From contig JASJOG010000084.1 of the NCBI GenBank assembly GCA_030142905.1, positions 558,001-622,000 on the forward strand: a stretch of 64,000 nt of DNA, given 5' to 3'. This document shows positions 36,291 through 48,700 of this stretch, in pieces. Position numbers and translations under genes: made by a program. Numbering within the stretch: position 1 is the stretch's first letter; the number at the start of each line of letters is the position of its first letter. The stretch comes from Heliopora coerulea (lineage: Eukaryota; Cnidaria; Anthozoa; Scleralcyonacea; Helioporidae). The notes under the pieces are model-generated. The model saw only the letters and a program-made list of their open reading frames with translations. It was not told the DNA's origin and did not search any database.

Positions 36291-36864
36291 CCGTAAATGA
36301 TCGATTAAGCGCCGCGGCGCTTATTTGCATTCTTCCAGTTAAAGATGCGGCGTTTATTTGAGAGCGGCGCTTATTCGAAAGCGGCGCTTATTTCAAAGAC
36401 GGGTAAAACATTTAATGTAATATATAGAGAATAAAGAAGGCACGTATTACTGTCGGGCACGTCCCTATAGAACTTTCAAGTCTGACTGATTATTTTCTGA
36501 AGGCGGACGAATCAAATAGCGTCTTAGCTGAAGTTACGGGGAAGAGAAAGCGTGAGGTTGGGCTGGTGGTTCCCGCAAAGTTTACATGCACAGACTCAGA
36601 GTTTAGCAAGAAGGAGGAGAAATTTATACACCTAGAATTATTATACGAACCCAGTTGTAAGAGATATCCTACATTAAAACTTTAGAACTCTCGAATTGGT
36701 CGTGATCTCCTTTCTCAATCATGTTATGATATCTCAGTGCAGCGTTTATTTATAAATCCTCAAATTGGCGCCGCGGCGCTAATTCGAGAGCGCCGCTTAT
36801 TAAATTATTTTCGGTAAAGGTGCGGCGCTTATTCGGTTAGCGGCGCTTAATCGATCATTTACGG
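36291..36864. mobile_element. Non-autonomous TIR DNA transposon, 574 bp, TA target site
   Basis: Ends are perfect inverted repeats: CCGTAAATGATCGATTAAGC at the left and GCTTAATCGATCATTTACGG at the right, flanked by TA on each side (36289-36290, 36865-36866). Sub-terminal DNA is full of GCGGCGCTTATT repeats in both orientations, including CGCCGCGGCG palindromes. No transposase ORF. A TA target fits Tc1/mariner-like elements, but this assignment rests on the flank only. Confidence 0.85.
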
Positions 36865-36884
36865 TATTTATTCTTAATACGCAC

Positions 36885-37455
36885 TCTCTCAAGCTGTTCT
36901 CTCAGAAAAACTTTCTGAGTCCCTGACGGGAATCTAACCCGTAACCTTTTGATAGCCGGTGAGATGCTCCAACCATTGAGCTACAAAGACTCAGATGGTG
37001 AGCGAAGGTTAAATTTGTGTACTGGTTCGTATAGATGGTAGACATATGTACTGCCAGTCTGCAAGTCTCGATATGTCGTCTATTATTTTTGTGTTAATCA
37101 ATAATGTGATTGTGGTAGCTTGGTAATTATATTCTTAATATGCACCCTCTCAAACTGTTTTCTCAGAAAAACTTTCTGAGTCTCCGACGGGAATCGAACC
37201 CGTAACCTTCTGATCGCCGTCTGTCTACCATCTATACGAACCAGTACACAAATTTAACCTTCGCTCACCATCTGAGTCTTTGTAGCTCAATGGTTAGAGC
37301 ATCTCGATATGTGATCAGAAGGTTACGGGTTCGATTCCGGTCTGGGACTCAGAAAGTTTTTCTGAGAGAACAGCTTGAGAGCGTGCGTATTAAGAGCATA
37401 ATTACCAAGCTACGACAATCACATCATTGATTAACACAAAAATAATAGACGACGA
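36885..37455. repeat. Cluster of three tRNA-derived SINE copies, two inverted
   Basis: tRNA-like heads lie at 36917-36992 (minus), about 37176-37216 (minus, partial) and 37274-37350 (plus). Each has box A (TAGCTCAATGG) and box B (GGGTTCGATTCC or GGGTTAGATTCC), flanked by TCTGAGAGAACAGCTTGAGA and by CCATCTATACGAACCAGTAC. The body continues to TTAACACAAAAATAATAGAC at both outer sides. Acceptor stems are decayed, so these are SINEs and not tRNA genes. Confidence 0.8.
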
Positions 37456-37796
37456 TGCCTAATTTTGTCATTGAAATAGCTTTGAGCCATAGACCTACAC
37501 CCAATCCGGGCACCTGGAGCTTATAACCAGTGCACCAACACCCACTTGCAATGACTCTGCAAATGCGAGACGTTTTTACTCGCAAAGGAAACACCTCTTG
37601 ACAGGAAAGACAGAAAACAAGACATTCTTTGACACCTGTTCGTGCCAAGAAAAAGGAAATGGCGTTTTCCAAACTTCACCGGAAGTCAAAATAAACAATG
37701 ACGTCATTACAGAAATATACACAATGTCTTACAGAAAGCTGTCACTACAAAGGTCTTCACAGCTTCGTGAACCAGCTGATATAAACGACGAGAAAG

Positions 37797-40700
37797 ATGG
37801 GCAAACCAGATGTTTTTAAAATCGATTTCACGGGAAACAAGAGAGTATATTATCCCGGGGAAATGGTCACTGGTTTTGTCGTGACACAGTCGAGAAAAAA
37901 ATTAAAATGTAGAACGATTCGAATGGAATTTGAAGGGGAAGCCAGAGTCGTGAAAACGAACAGCAAGGATTGGAACAACGTTGAGATCTATTTCGACGAG
38001 AAAGTCGAGATATTTGGTAAAGGTAATGGAGAAGCTACTCAGCCGTTTGAAGGACGAGAGTATAAAAAATATTGTGTGCGACTTATGTTATTTTAAATTT
38101 AAAATTGCCTAGAAAGCTTTTAATTTAACATAAACTTATTACCCTTTCGAACGCTCTGTACCGGTCTTTTGAACTAGTTCAAGTTAACAAATTATCGCGG
38201 TTAAATTGTAAGGCTACCGCCTTTCTTGTTATCGTCAATTGACTTACTAATATATAGCTAGACTGTCCTGTAAACCCTACAAATCAGTTTTATTTATCCC
38301 CTTAAAATCAACCGAAGCTTCCTTTTAATCATTAATTCTATCAATTGTAATTATTAATTCTAATCCCATCGCTCCTATTTCGGGACATTCAAATCATTTT
38401 GTTGATGAAGTGAGAAACTTGTTCATTTACCTGTAGAAAATGGCCAAGGTGGTTCTTATCCTGTCATAGAGCCAGGAGAGCATTCCTTTCCTTTCCACTT
38501 TCAAGTACCTTCGCGAAAATTACCCTCATCATTTGAAGGAAAATTTGGGCATATTCGTTACTGGCTGAAAGCCACAATGGATAGACCCTGGAAATCAAAT
38601 TACAACTCAAAACGTGCAGTCACAATATTGGAAGTTGTCGACATAAATGAACCATGGGCTCTGGTGAGTGGAAGGGTTATTGTGCCGTGTTATGATTGAC
38701 AAAAATAATGATTAGAAAAAACTACCATGTTCAGCAACCTCAGAGAGTAACCTGTCAGTAGATTTGATCATACAACAGAGTGAACATTTCAACCATTGTC
38801 TGGCAAAATTATTTAGTTGCTTCATATTCAAACCACATAGGTGCCAGCAAGCAACTATTTCTTTGGCAACTTTTGGTACATTTGCTTGTTATTTACCTTT
38901 CTGGATCAAATCTGAATATTCCCCACCAACAAATCACTTAACATTTCAATAATGTTTCATAATCTTGAAATATTTTAGTTTAAATTTTCACTATAAGCCT
39001 GGTCTTGAAGACACCAAATTTTTCCAAACTGCCAATTTTTATCTAAAGGTGCAATGTGTCTTGGGGAAATTATTGAAACCACATTCACTGTTTTCACACT
39101 TCAACTGTGACCTATCAAATTTTCTTCTCTGGAGAGCCAAAGAAAATTTCATTTGGAAATGCTGCTGACCTTCTGTGATACATGAAGTGGTTGACTTCCA
39201 ATCTTGACAAGGTTGGTATAAGCAAAACAGACGAGCAGTAGCAATACAGACATTATACTTACCAAGGTTGGATGCATGCTGCATTTTGACCATCATAAGA
39301 TTATGACTTGTGGCTTCAGAGATCCTGAACTTTGGACTTTCATTTCAGGAGCCCACCATAACAGAAAGAGAATTCCAAGCAAAAATGATGTGTTTTGGTA
39401 GTGGTTCCATTACAGCCCAAATAAAAACAGATCGTCGAGGTTATTGTCCAGGTGAAGCCATTGCTCTTACTGGTGGCTTCTGTAATTTTACATCTTCAGC
39501 AACAAGACCAATAACTGTGAGCTTGTTTCAGAAGACAGTGTTTACTGCAAAAGGTAAAAGGCACATTCACAGAGTTTAACACACATTTAACACACCCTTT
39601 CCCCCCTCCTTCCCTTCTTTTTCCATTACTTCTTTTTGACACAATGGACATGGACCAAACTAATAGTTGGATGATGTGATTGTGGTATCCATGGAACCTC
39701 TACTGGTAGTATCTAGAAAATTCATGTCTGTAGTAGTAATTTGCTTGAATTTAATTTTAGGTAACAGAAAACATGAAGTTAACAAGTGTGTCAAAGTCAG
39801 CAAGGATCAACCACTCAGCCCTAGTGTCCCACTTCAATGGGAAAATCAAATGTTTAGTATTCCTGCAATCCCTCCAACAATAAACAGTTGCAAGTTTATT
39901 AAAGTATCATACATTTTAGAGGTAAGATTCAAGTTGAAACAAACACTGGCTCTCCATATTTATCCTCTGAATGCAACAGGCCAGTATATGCTTTTAGAAC
40001 TCTCATTTGATATGCTAATCTGAGCAACTGTCTTAGTTTCTACTTAGTGATGGGAATTAAGAATTTATAGGAAATGAAAATCCTGCAAAGTATCCTGGTA
40101 GCTGTATTCAGCTGGTGCAATAAAAGGAGCCAGTTACTTGCTTATTTGGTAGAGGGTATGAGTTTAGCCTGAATGTGATTGCAAATCTTTTTTTTTTTTT
40201 TTATTTTGCCCTCCTCTCTCAGAAATCCTGAATGCAATAGTGGTATGATTGCACTCGAATATTATTCTTTACAGATTAGTGTTGCTTCGAGAAGAGGAAC
40301 TCTTTCATTTGGAATTCCGATAACAATAGGAACTGTTCCATACAGACCAGTACTTGCCAGTGCTCCTCCAGTGGTATCTTCACCAACACTTGACTATCCA
40401 TCTGCAAGTGCTCCCCCACTGACAGTCGACCTACCCAGTTACTCTGATGCTGTGACAACAGCACAGCAAGGACGTAAGTAACATTGTTATAATTGGGCCA
40501 CCATCAGTGGTGGTGAACGAGTTAACCCAGTGGCTGTATAACCATGGTCAATGTGTTATGTGGAAGAATACTAGATATTGACCATAAATCTTAGTAACCG
40601 AGTCAGACAGTTGTCAGGATAACTTTACAACAAGGGTGGTGCCAGGAATCCTGTCATGCAGGGGCTAACTCAGAGGGCCATGCTCCCTTTAATATCACTT

Positions 40701-41306
40701 ATTTGATAGTCAAAAACATGTTGCAACAACCAACTAGAAACGGTTTACTTTTAGATTTGACATGAAGAGAAGAGTCTACTACCTTTCTTGACTAAATCAG
40801 TAACAAGTTCTCATAGTTTTTACAATATATAAATGTGCTATCATCAGTGAAAATTCCCTGACAAGGGGCTAAGATTCCCCAACACAGGGGGATGTAGCCC
40901 CCACCTGGCATTGTCCCTCCATCAAAAAGATAACTGTTGAATGATGTTATATGCTTCTATTTCCACTGAAAAAAGCCACGAGAATTTTGATCTTCTTGGC
41001 CACACTGCTTGGAATTAACAATTTTGTTTTTCATTTGTGTAAGTTCATAATCTGTTTGTTTCAGCTCCTCCCTCCTATGCAGAATGTGTTTTTGGATCTG
41101 CTCGTATCTGGGACGACAATGATGCAGCATCTGGGGACGTGATGGGCGACACGTCGTTTACGCCAATGTACGCGTTCGTGTCAAATTATGAATTCAGACC
41201 AGCTACGGCCGGGATGATGAGAGAAGGACAAACCCCAGAAAGAGAAAGATTGATTGATGCAGTGGATGATGGTCTGTCAGACAGTATGGAGGAGCAGACT
41301 GACTAA
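37797..41306 (+). CDS. Alpha-arrestin (arrestin domain-containing protein, ARRDC2/3/4-like)
   Basis: Six exons: 37797 to about 38022, about 38437-38663, 39349-39554, about 39762-39921, about 40275-40474, and 41065-41306. Start MGKPDVFKIDFTGNKRVYYP at the first ATG. Arrestin-N strands include YYPGEMVTGFVV and a core with IEPGEHSFPFHFQVPSRKLP and SSFEGKFGHIRYWLKATMD, the most conserved signature of the family. The arrestin-C half has GYCPGEAIALTGGFCNFTSS and PSVPLQWENQMFSIPAIPPT. The tail has LPSY and a proper PPxY (PPPSYAECV), the binding motif for WW domains of NEDD4-type ubiquitin ligases. Alpha-arrestins act at the plasma membrane and endosomes as adaptors for ubiquitination of receptors and transporters. 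AATAAA at 42100-42105 would give a 3' UTR of about 0.8 kb. Exact vertebrate orthologue not assigned. Confidence 0.92.
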
Positions 41307-42719
41307 ACTATTGTTGAGTCATTCACATAGGAAAGAAAAGGCAGAAGAGAGATTCAAAGGTGTGGTGATCTCACCACATTGACGGAGTTATCTTGAGATT
41401 GTTGTTGGTGACCAACGCACTGACTGCTTGCGCCGTTATGACCTTCCTCCTCTTGGGAGTCGCTGAATACCTGACTACATGAGTGGTAGTCACCTTCAGT
41501 AATCTCGTTGGATATTATTGAGAACTAATCCTTTGATCATGCAAGCAGTAGTCATCATACCACCTCTGGAAGTAATTCGGCTGAATACTGTTGTATACAG
41601 GCTTCCCTAGCGGCAATCATCTTGCTCTTTCCTGGGTGTTATCTTAGCTAAATACTGTTGTCGTTGACTGATGTTTGAACTGTGTGAGACTTAGTCACTT
41701 TACTACAGTCTGGGAACTATCTCGGTGGATTTCTCCACATGGGTGACTAATCCTTTGACGGTCAGAACATCGGTCACCTTCCTCCTTCCTGGGAAAATTC
41801 AGTTTCCCGTCATTATTTCTATGTCGCGATCTACTTTTTTCAGTCTCTGGAAGGTTGTGTACGTGCACATTGGTTTCCAACGGGGAGATGATCGCGCGTG
41901 GGAAACCAAAGCTCATTCTCATAATCCTAAAACAATCTAAAAAAGTAGATCGCGCTACAAAATTCGCAAGTGACCATGTTAACGTTACAAATGTTGATAA
42001 AAAGTTAATGCGTACAACATGCCATTTGCCGTTCTCTTTTTTCCACCTTCGTTTGTGGTTTATTCCTGACACACTGCGCGCACTGGTAATTATGCATTAA
42101 ATAAACTGAACAGGGGAAATTGCACACAGAATATTTAAATAATTAAGTATGAGTTCGCGGGATTAAATAAATTCTATGTTGTGAAAATTTTTGTACTGTA
42201 GAAATTTAGTGTACAGAATTATTTGAACAATGTTTTAAATCAATCGTTATTTACAAAAAAAGTTGACGTTCAGACAATGTAGCTAAATGCCAAGCAAAAG
42301 CCTTAAAAAGAAAATTATGGCTACCTTGAGACTACTGTTAAGTCAAATTTTTTCCACAAATGCTGGTTTTGTAGCTTGAGTAAAGTAACGTATCCTTATC
42401 CTGTGATGAATAAATCTAACAATTCGCATGGAAGATAGTTGTGTGCGACGTTTTAAGCTTAGTGCACGAGAGTGGCCAAGAAACGGACCAAATATGTAAC
42501 TGGTCCTTTCAACGAAAGTATCCAACAATGTGATGACCGATGTCGAGTGATTTGAATTCCAAAGGAGTTTTTCACTGCAAAAACTAAGCTTACCAAACCA
42601 CTACAAGTAACTAGTTGTACTTTAGTATCAGGGTTGTTTTACTTAGAACGTTATATAGGAAACAGAGAAACAGCTGCTTTGGGGTTGTATCGTAAAGAAC
42701 GTCTGTTAGCAAGGACAAC
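41307..42719. other. Convergent intergenic region between the arrestin gene and SF3A1
   Basis: Probably both 3' UTRs. There is a plus-strand AATAAA at 42100-42105. A short inverted pair, GCGATCTACTTTTTT (about 41827) and AAAAAAGTAGATCGCG (about 41939), frames 130 bp and may be a small fold-back element. No gene seen. Confidence 0.6.
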
Positions 42720-45700
42720 CTATTTCTTACGTCCACCACGTTCTTTCACCTGAAGCTGCACGACACTTGTAGGCGAGAAGTTGTAGAAAGCCAAGGTATT
42801 CGAGTCTTTTATGAACATGCTCTGTTGAAGAAAAACAAAAAAAAAAAACATATTACGAACTAATAAGTAAAGGAAAGGTTTGTATGTTGCATTCGGGTAA
42901 GCAGACGCACTTAGGGAGGAGCTTCGGGGGCGATATTAAAGGCGGCTGTGACCAAGATCAGGTAACTCCATACAGCCTGGTTCTCACTTGAGACATACGC
43001 AAGTGCAGTGATTAGTTCATGGTCAGCTAAACTCTACACTTCACCAAAACCATAAAGTACCCACTGCGTTTGCGTATGTCGTTATGATTATGTCGCTAAT
43101 GAAAACCAGGATTAGTAACTCGACAAACCGCTAACCGATAAAATTTAGGGTAGAAATTTCGCTATTCAAACATGGATTATGCTGTCCAACTGCAGCCGAC
43201 AATAGTGCTAATAAAGGGGGATCTTAAAAGTTATCTAGGTTTTCAGCTGGCCACCGCTGTCCAAAAGCGCGCACATAATTCGACACTCACCTCCAACTGG
43301 AGTTTTTGTTTTCCTGCGGGCATTCCAATGGCTTCGTTCAGTTTGGCCTTGATCACTGACACCTTGAAGATAGTAACGGCAGAATATTGAAAATTTTTAG
43401 GTTCCAAAGAGAACAAACAAACTAGTAGTTAAATTTACGGTCAAATTATCATACTCTGGCGTCTACTCACGCAAACACTTGCTCTGAATCAAGTTTAGCA
43501 TTGCAGGTGTGTTCAGAAAATTGCAGCGACTCCTGGCGATTTTATGATGGCCATGTAAGAGCTCATATACAGGGACCGTAAGACAACAGCCGAGCAGCGA
43601 CAATGATATACAATTTTGTGAACGGACTGAATATCAGGGCTGATTCAGAGCATAGGTATAACCATGCAGATATAGACCATAGGAGCATAGAGCTTATAAC
43701 TTCATGAGCATAAGCCATGTAAGTATGAATAAACAGAGCATATGACCATAGAGCTTATAAACATGTAGTTACAGAGCATATTAGCATAGAGTATGCTAGC
43801 ATGCATATACACACCATATAGGCAGAGAACATGCAAGCATGTTGCAACATACTTTCTAAAATTCATTAAAAATTCACGAGGAAAGGACAAAAGAAAATCA
43901 TAAGCGTGTCGGATCTATATATATGATAAAGGTACATGCGCCTTTATACGTGAAGAAGAAGTTCATTTTTTTCGGCTTACGAAAGGTAAATTTCCAAACT
44001 TTCTTCACGAATTACCGTATTAGGAGGTTCATTTTAGAAGACATTTAAAAAACTCGCAGTTCGTGCTTGATCGCGTCTAAAACACTCGGCTATCGCCTCG
44101 TGTTTTAAATCCCGATAAAGCACTCCTACTCGGTTTTTAAATATTACATATAAGGATGTAGATACACACCATATAAGCATGTGGTAACACACCATATAAG
44201 CATGCAGTAACATATATAAGCATGCAGCAACATCCCATAAAAGCATGTAGATACACATTATAACAGCATAGAGCTTATTGGCATGCAGATAGACACCATG
44301 TAAACATAGATCATATAAGCATGCAGATACACACCATATAAGCATGCGTTTTTTGGTGTCTAGTCAACAATCTGGCACTAGACCAAAACAAGCATTTCCA
44401 AAGAAGACAAAACCAACAATGCTTAACTCTTTGGCCTCTCCCTGAACTTTCCCTACGCTGAATTAGATCGACTAGCGTTAGCCAGAACGAAATACTCAAA
44501 GTCAACCAAAGTCGACTTAGGCAGCCAAAGTTTTAACCAAGGCACGATCGTCATCTTTACACCTACCGGATCTGTTAACGGTAAAGTCAAGAAGATCTTC
44601 TGTCCATTACACTTCCACTCTGACTTGTCGGGAATGGCGGGCACTTGGACTTGGAACGTGACTGAACCTTTGTGTTTCTGCAGGTACACGCTCTCTGGTA
44701 TGAGATTCGACTCCGGGCCAGCATCCACTTTGGATTTTTTAGCGGCGGGTTCATCCTCGCTGAAAGTTGATTGGCCGGGGGGCATAACTGCCGGTGCAGC
44801 CTGCACGTTCGGAGGCATGAATGGCGGGGGACGTATGGGAGGTTGCATTCCTTGGAAAAAGAAACATGAAGAGAATAAGCAGAAATCTTTGCAAGGAAAG
44901 TGTGACGTGTGGTTTTGCATTCAAGAGTCGCTTGTCTCCTACGACGACCCTATCAGGTAGGACGGAATAAGTTTTCGATAGGAGTGACTAGCGACGTAGG
45001 GCTTTGTATTCACGAGTCGTTTGTCTTTTACAACAGACGAACGAGGCACGACAGAGTGAGTTTCCGCCACAAACAATTGTACAGTTAAGTTTTGTAACAG
45101 GAGAATTTCGAGTGTTAGGACATTTTTAAGACCCGACCGAGACCTGTTGCGAAAAACACAACTTTTTGGCTTTCCGGTCGAAGTTTCCCTCCATCACAAA
45201 ACTTAACTGTTAATCGAGTGTAAATGCGACTATATCCTTTAACTGTAAAGTTGATGTCACAACGGATCATCACAACGTAGATTTTCGACGCTTCAAAGGT
45301 TGCACAAAAAATAATGGGTGTAAGCAGCCACTTGTGGACGGATTTTTAACGATATTATGTTGCGCTGAAAAATCGTCGTTAGAAGTCGTCTCTTGTCATA
45401 TCAGCTTAACATCAAACTACCAAGCTCTTCCCAAGCTTTCTATTCTCCTGTTTATTCCGACGTTTTAGTTCTATATGTTCTATATGCTTGACTAATTGAA
45501 TTGAAAACACAGACAGTAAAACACATTTGAATCTATCCAAACTAAAACGAAAGTGCTAGAAAACTACAGGGCAGAAAACTCCGTCAATTAGGGTTACCAA
45601 CAAAACGCTTCCTACCTTACTTTTTTCTTATATTTTAATTTTAATGTTAATACTATTTGTTTATTAAAACAGCGGCGTTCTTGAGGTTTTTACACTATCT

Positions 45701-48700
45701 AAAAGATAGAAAAAAAGCTTCTCGACGTTTCGAGCGAAGGCCCTTCGTCCGGAGATTAGTAGCATGGAATACCAAAATATGTCGTATTCCATGCTACTAA
45801 TCTCCGGACGAAGGACTTTCGCTCGAAACGTCGAGAAGCTTTTTTTCTATCTTTTAGATAGTGTAAAAACCTCAAGAACGCCGCTGTTTATCGAAGCTAT
45901 CTACACTGGACCCCCGCGCCTTGGAATTCCTATTTGTTTATTACTAAAACTTTCAATTATGGTTACTTTTTTTGTCTTATATCCATTTCCCACACCCTAT
46001 CAAAATATTTATCGATGCAGGGCCCCACTGAAAAACTCCTCAGAGATATGTACTCTGTTTCAATATTAAATAATAATTAAAATTATAAATAATTACCCAA
46101 GAACTGTCGTGGTGGTGGAACAGGTGGCCTCATCATTGAACCCGAGGGATTCCGTTGGTCATTTTGAGGCATATTAGGCATTGATGGAAATGGTGCACGA
46201 GGCGGAAAGACAGGAGGAGGCGGTGGTCGTACCATAGGTTGGCTTGTTGGGGGTTGTGTACTGGATGGGGCGGAGGATGGTGGTGTGGGGGGTGGGGGTG
46301 GAGGTGGGTTAGCCGATGGTTTGGGACCAATGGCCTCTTTCTCCTCATCGGCACTGCAAGGAAACGAGAACAAACAAAGACATTTAACTCTCTCCAGTCT
46401 GTTCCCGACTTTTTAATTTTATCCTGGCTAATGTCAGACGATTTTACGGCTCAAGGGGAGACGTCTTGGACTGGAAAGGGTTACTAAACACTAAACTAGA
46501 CAGAAGTTTGAACATTTATAAAATGATCGCGTTTAGTAATTCACTGACAGTTTAAATCAGGTGTGGGAATTCAGAAGTGCAAGATTTAAGCCGCTTTTTA
46601 GTTCTACTTACACCATGCCTATCTGCTTATGAATCTGTTCAATTTGCTCTTCCAAGGTTATCCCAGCGGCAGCTTTCTGCGCAGTCGCAGAGATGGAAGC
46701 TGTATGTCCGTCCCACGTGACCTTCTCAGGCTGTTTCACGTCTTCCTCGCCAATCTTTTGACCGATGAATGTCTCCACATCGCCAGCACCAAAGATATCC
46801 GTACGGCGTTGAGCAATTTGTTTCAAATTGCTCTCCATAGACGTGCCTGATTAAAAAAAAAACAGACAATAAAAAAGAACTAAAACAACCACTATTCATT
46901 GATCAAACGCGAGATCTGTTCTAGTGAAACATCGGGCCGATGTTTCTAAGTACGAACCAAGACGAGCGAAGCGAGTACAGGTTGAACTGAACTCATATAA
47001 AACGTTGAATTGAATTCATGGAACAAGTCTCGGGACCAAAATTTTGTCCCCGCGACGAAGCTATTCCTTGGTACATGCGATGGGACTTGTCCCTGGAGCA
47101 TGTCAAAGAAATTATAACTTTAGACAGATAAACTTTCTTCGTCCACCTAAAACTAGGCTAGATCATATGAAAAAGTCAGTGGCATATCAAGGTTCTATAT
47201 TATGGAACTCTCTTGATAATAAAGCAAGAGTTTCAATTTTTTTTTTCAAATAATTTTAAGAATTCACAATTATAGAAAAAAAATTTAAGTTATTGTTAGT
47301 ATGTACTCATTGGTTTAGTTAGCCAAGACCACATCAGCCATGCTGTAATAATTTATCGTGTTTAAATGAATGCTTATTGTAACTATTATTATTATTGTCA
47401 TTGCAACATGTCTCCAACGCCTCGTGTGTCCTAACATTAAAGATTGTAGTCAGAGGGCAACGTATTACAAATAACGTTGATAGCTATTGTCTTTCTCAGC
47501 TCACCTGAGGCATAAACCGTTTCCTGCTGTTTCTTCTCTTCCAGATGTCTGTCTCTTTGTTCCTTCCACTTTGGATCCAGCAAACTGATCTTCATGTGGT
47601 CATCAAACTGGTGTGCAGGCACCTTCTCCCCCGTGATTGGCGATATCAAGTAATTGTCGGTGGTCGTGTTGGGTGTTTGCGCCTTGGCCAACTTCGGATT
47701 ATAGTCCTTACGCACCTGAATATTGGTACCAGGAGCCATGGGTGGGAGCGGTGGTTGAGGAGGAGGTGGTTCTTGAGGACGAGGTGGGGACGGCGGCCGA
47801 TCATCCCCACGAGTTTCCTAGAAAAAAAATAATTAATAAACAAAATTTTTTCGCGTCAGAAAGTGCGTTGTACAGTAAATAGGTACGCAAGTATTTAAGT
47901 AATATCTAAAAAACCAGGCAGGAGTGTTAAATTGGATTTGTAACACGAGGCGATAGACAAGTGTTTTAGGTCCGATAGAGCACGCACTGAGTGTTTTTTC
48001 AGATGTCTTATGAAACGAAACTCTTAATACGTTAATTCGTGACGAAGATTTGAAAATGAAAGTTTTCTAAGCCGGAAAAAGTTGAGTTGAAAAGTAAGCA
48101 TGTTTTTATCACATTTGAAGAAACGATAAGGTTACGATCTTCGTAAGTATTTTCGTCACGATTTATGAATGAGATTTATAGGTACGTGTATTCATACTGG
48201 ACAACTCTATCGGCTGTAACTGACCCCTCCTCTTCAGAAGTGCAGTAAGAGCTTGCCATCATGGACCAAGTGCTACTGCAGGAGGAAACTGGACAGCTCA
48301 GAGAAACCTGTTGTACTAGGTAAAATCAATCTGGACAACACTCTTTCGAAGGAATACATACACGAACACAAAATAAAAACGACACGTGCACTACCTACTT
48401 GGCACAATGACATCATACCTTGGGAGGTGGTGGTGGTAATGATTCTGACGGTTCTTCCACCTCCATTTCGATGTCCATCATATCGTATTCTTCGTTCTCT
48501 GGTTCCTCCTCCTGAAGAAAGAAATCGTTTGGCAAGTTCACACATAACGTGAAAAAATCTAGCGCATCTCAACTGAAGGTACCTGCAGCCTTCCCTGAGC
48601 AAAATGTAATAGTTTTTTTAAAGACGAACGTTTTGAAAATTTAAAACCCACTCGGTGAATCATTTCAGAAAGGTAGCAACAGACAATGGCAAGTAAAATT

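Larger units (their letters stand above)
36058..37796. promoter_or_regulatory. Divergent promoter region of XRCC4 and the alpha-arrestin gene, filled with repeats
   Basis: The two start codons are 1.74 kb apart on opposite strands. Most of the gap is a TIR element (36291-36864) and a cluster of tRNA-derived SINEs (about 36885-37455), so only about 230 bp beside XRCC4 and 340 bp beside the arrestin gene are unique-looking DNA. If they were removed, the ancestral spacing would be under 600 bp, like the other divergent pairs here. Confidence 0.6.

Noticed and set aside
37274..37350. Intact tRNA gene
   Set aside because: Boxes A and B are present, but acceptor and anticodon stems do not pair properly and the same unit recurs inverted with identical flanks, so it is a SINE.
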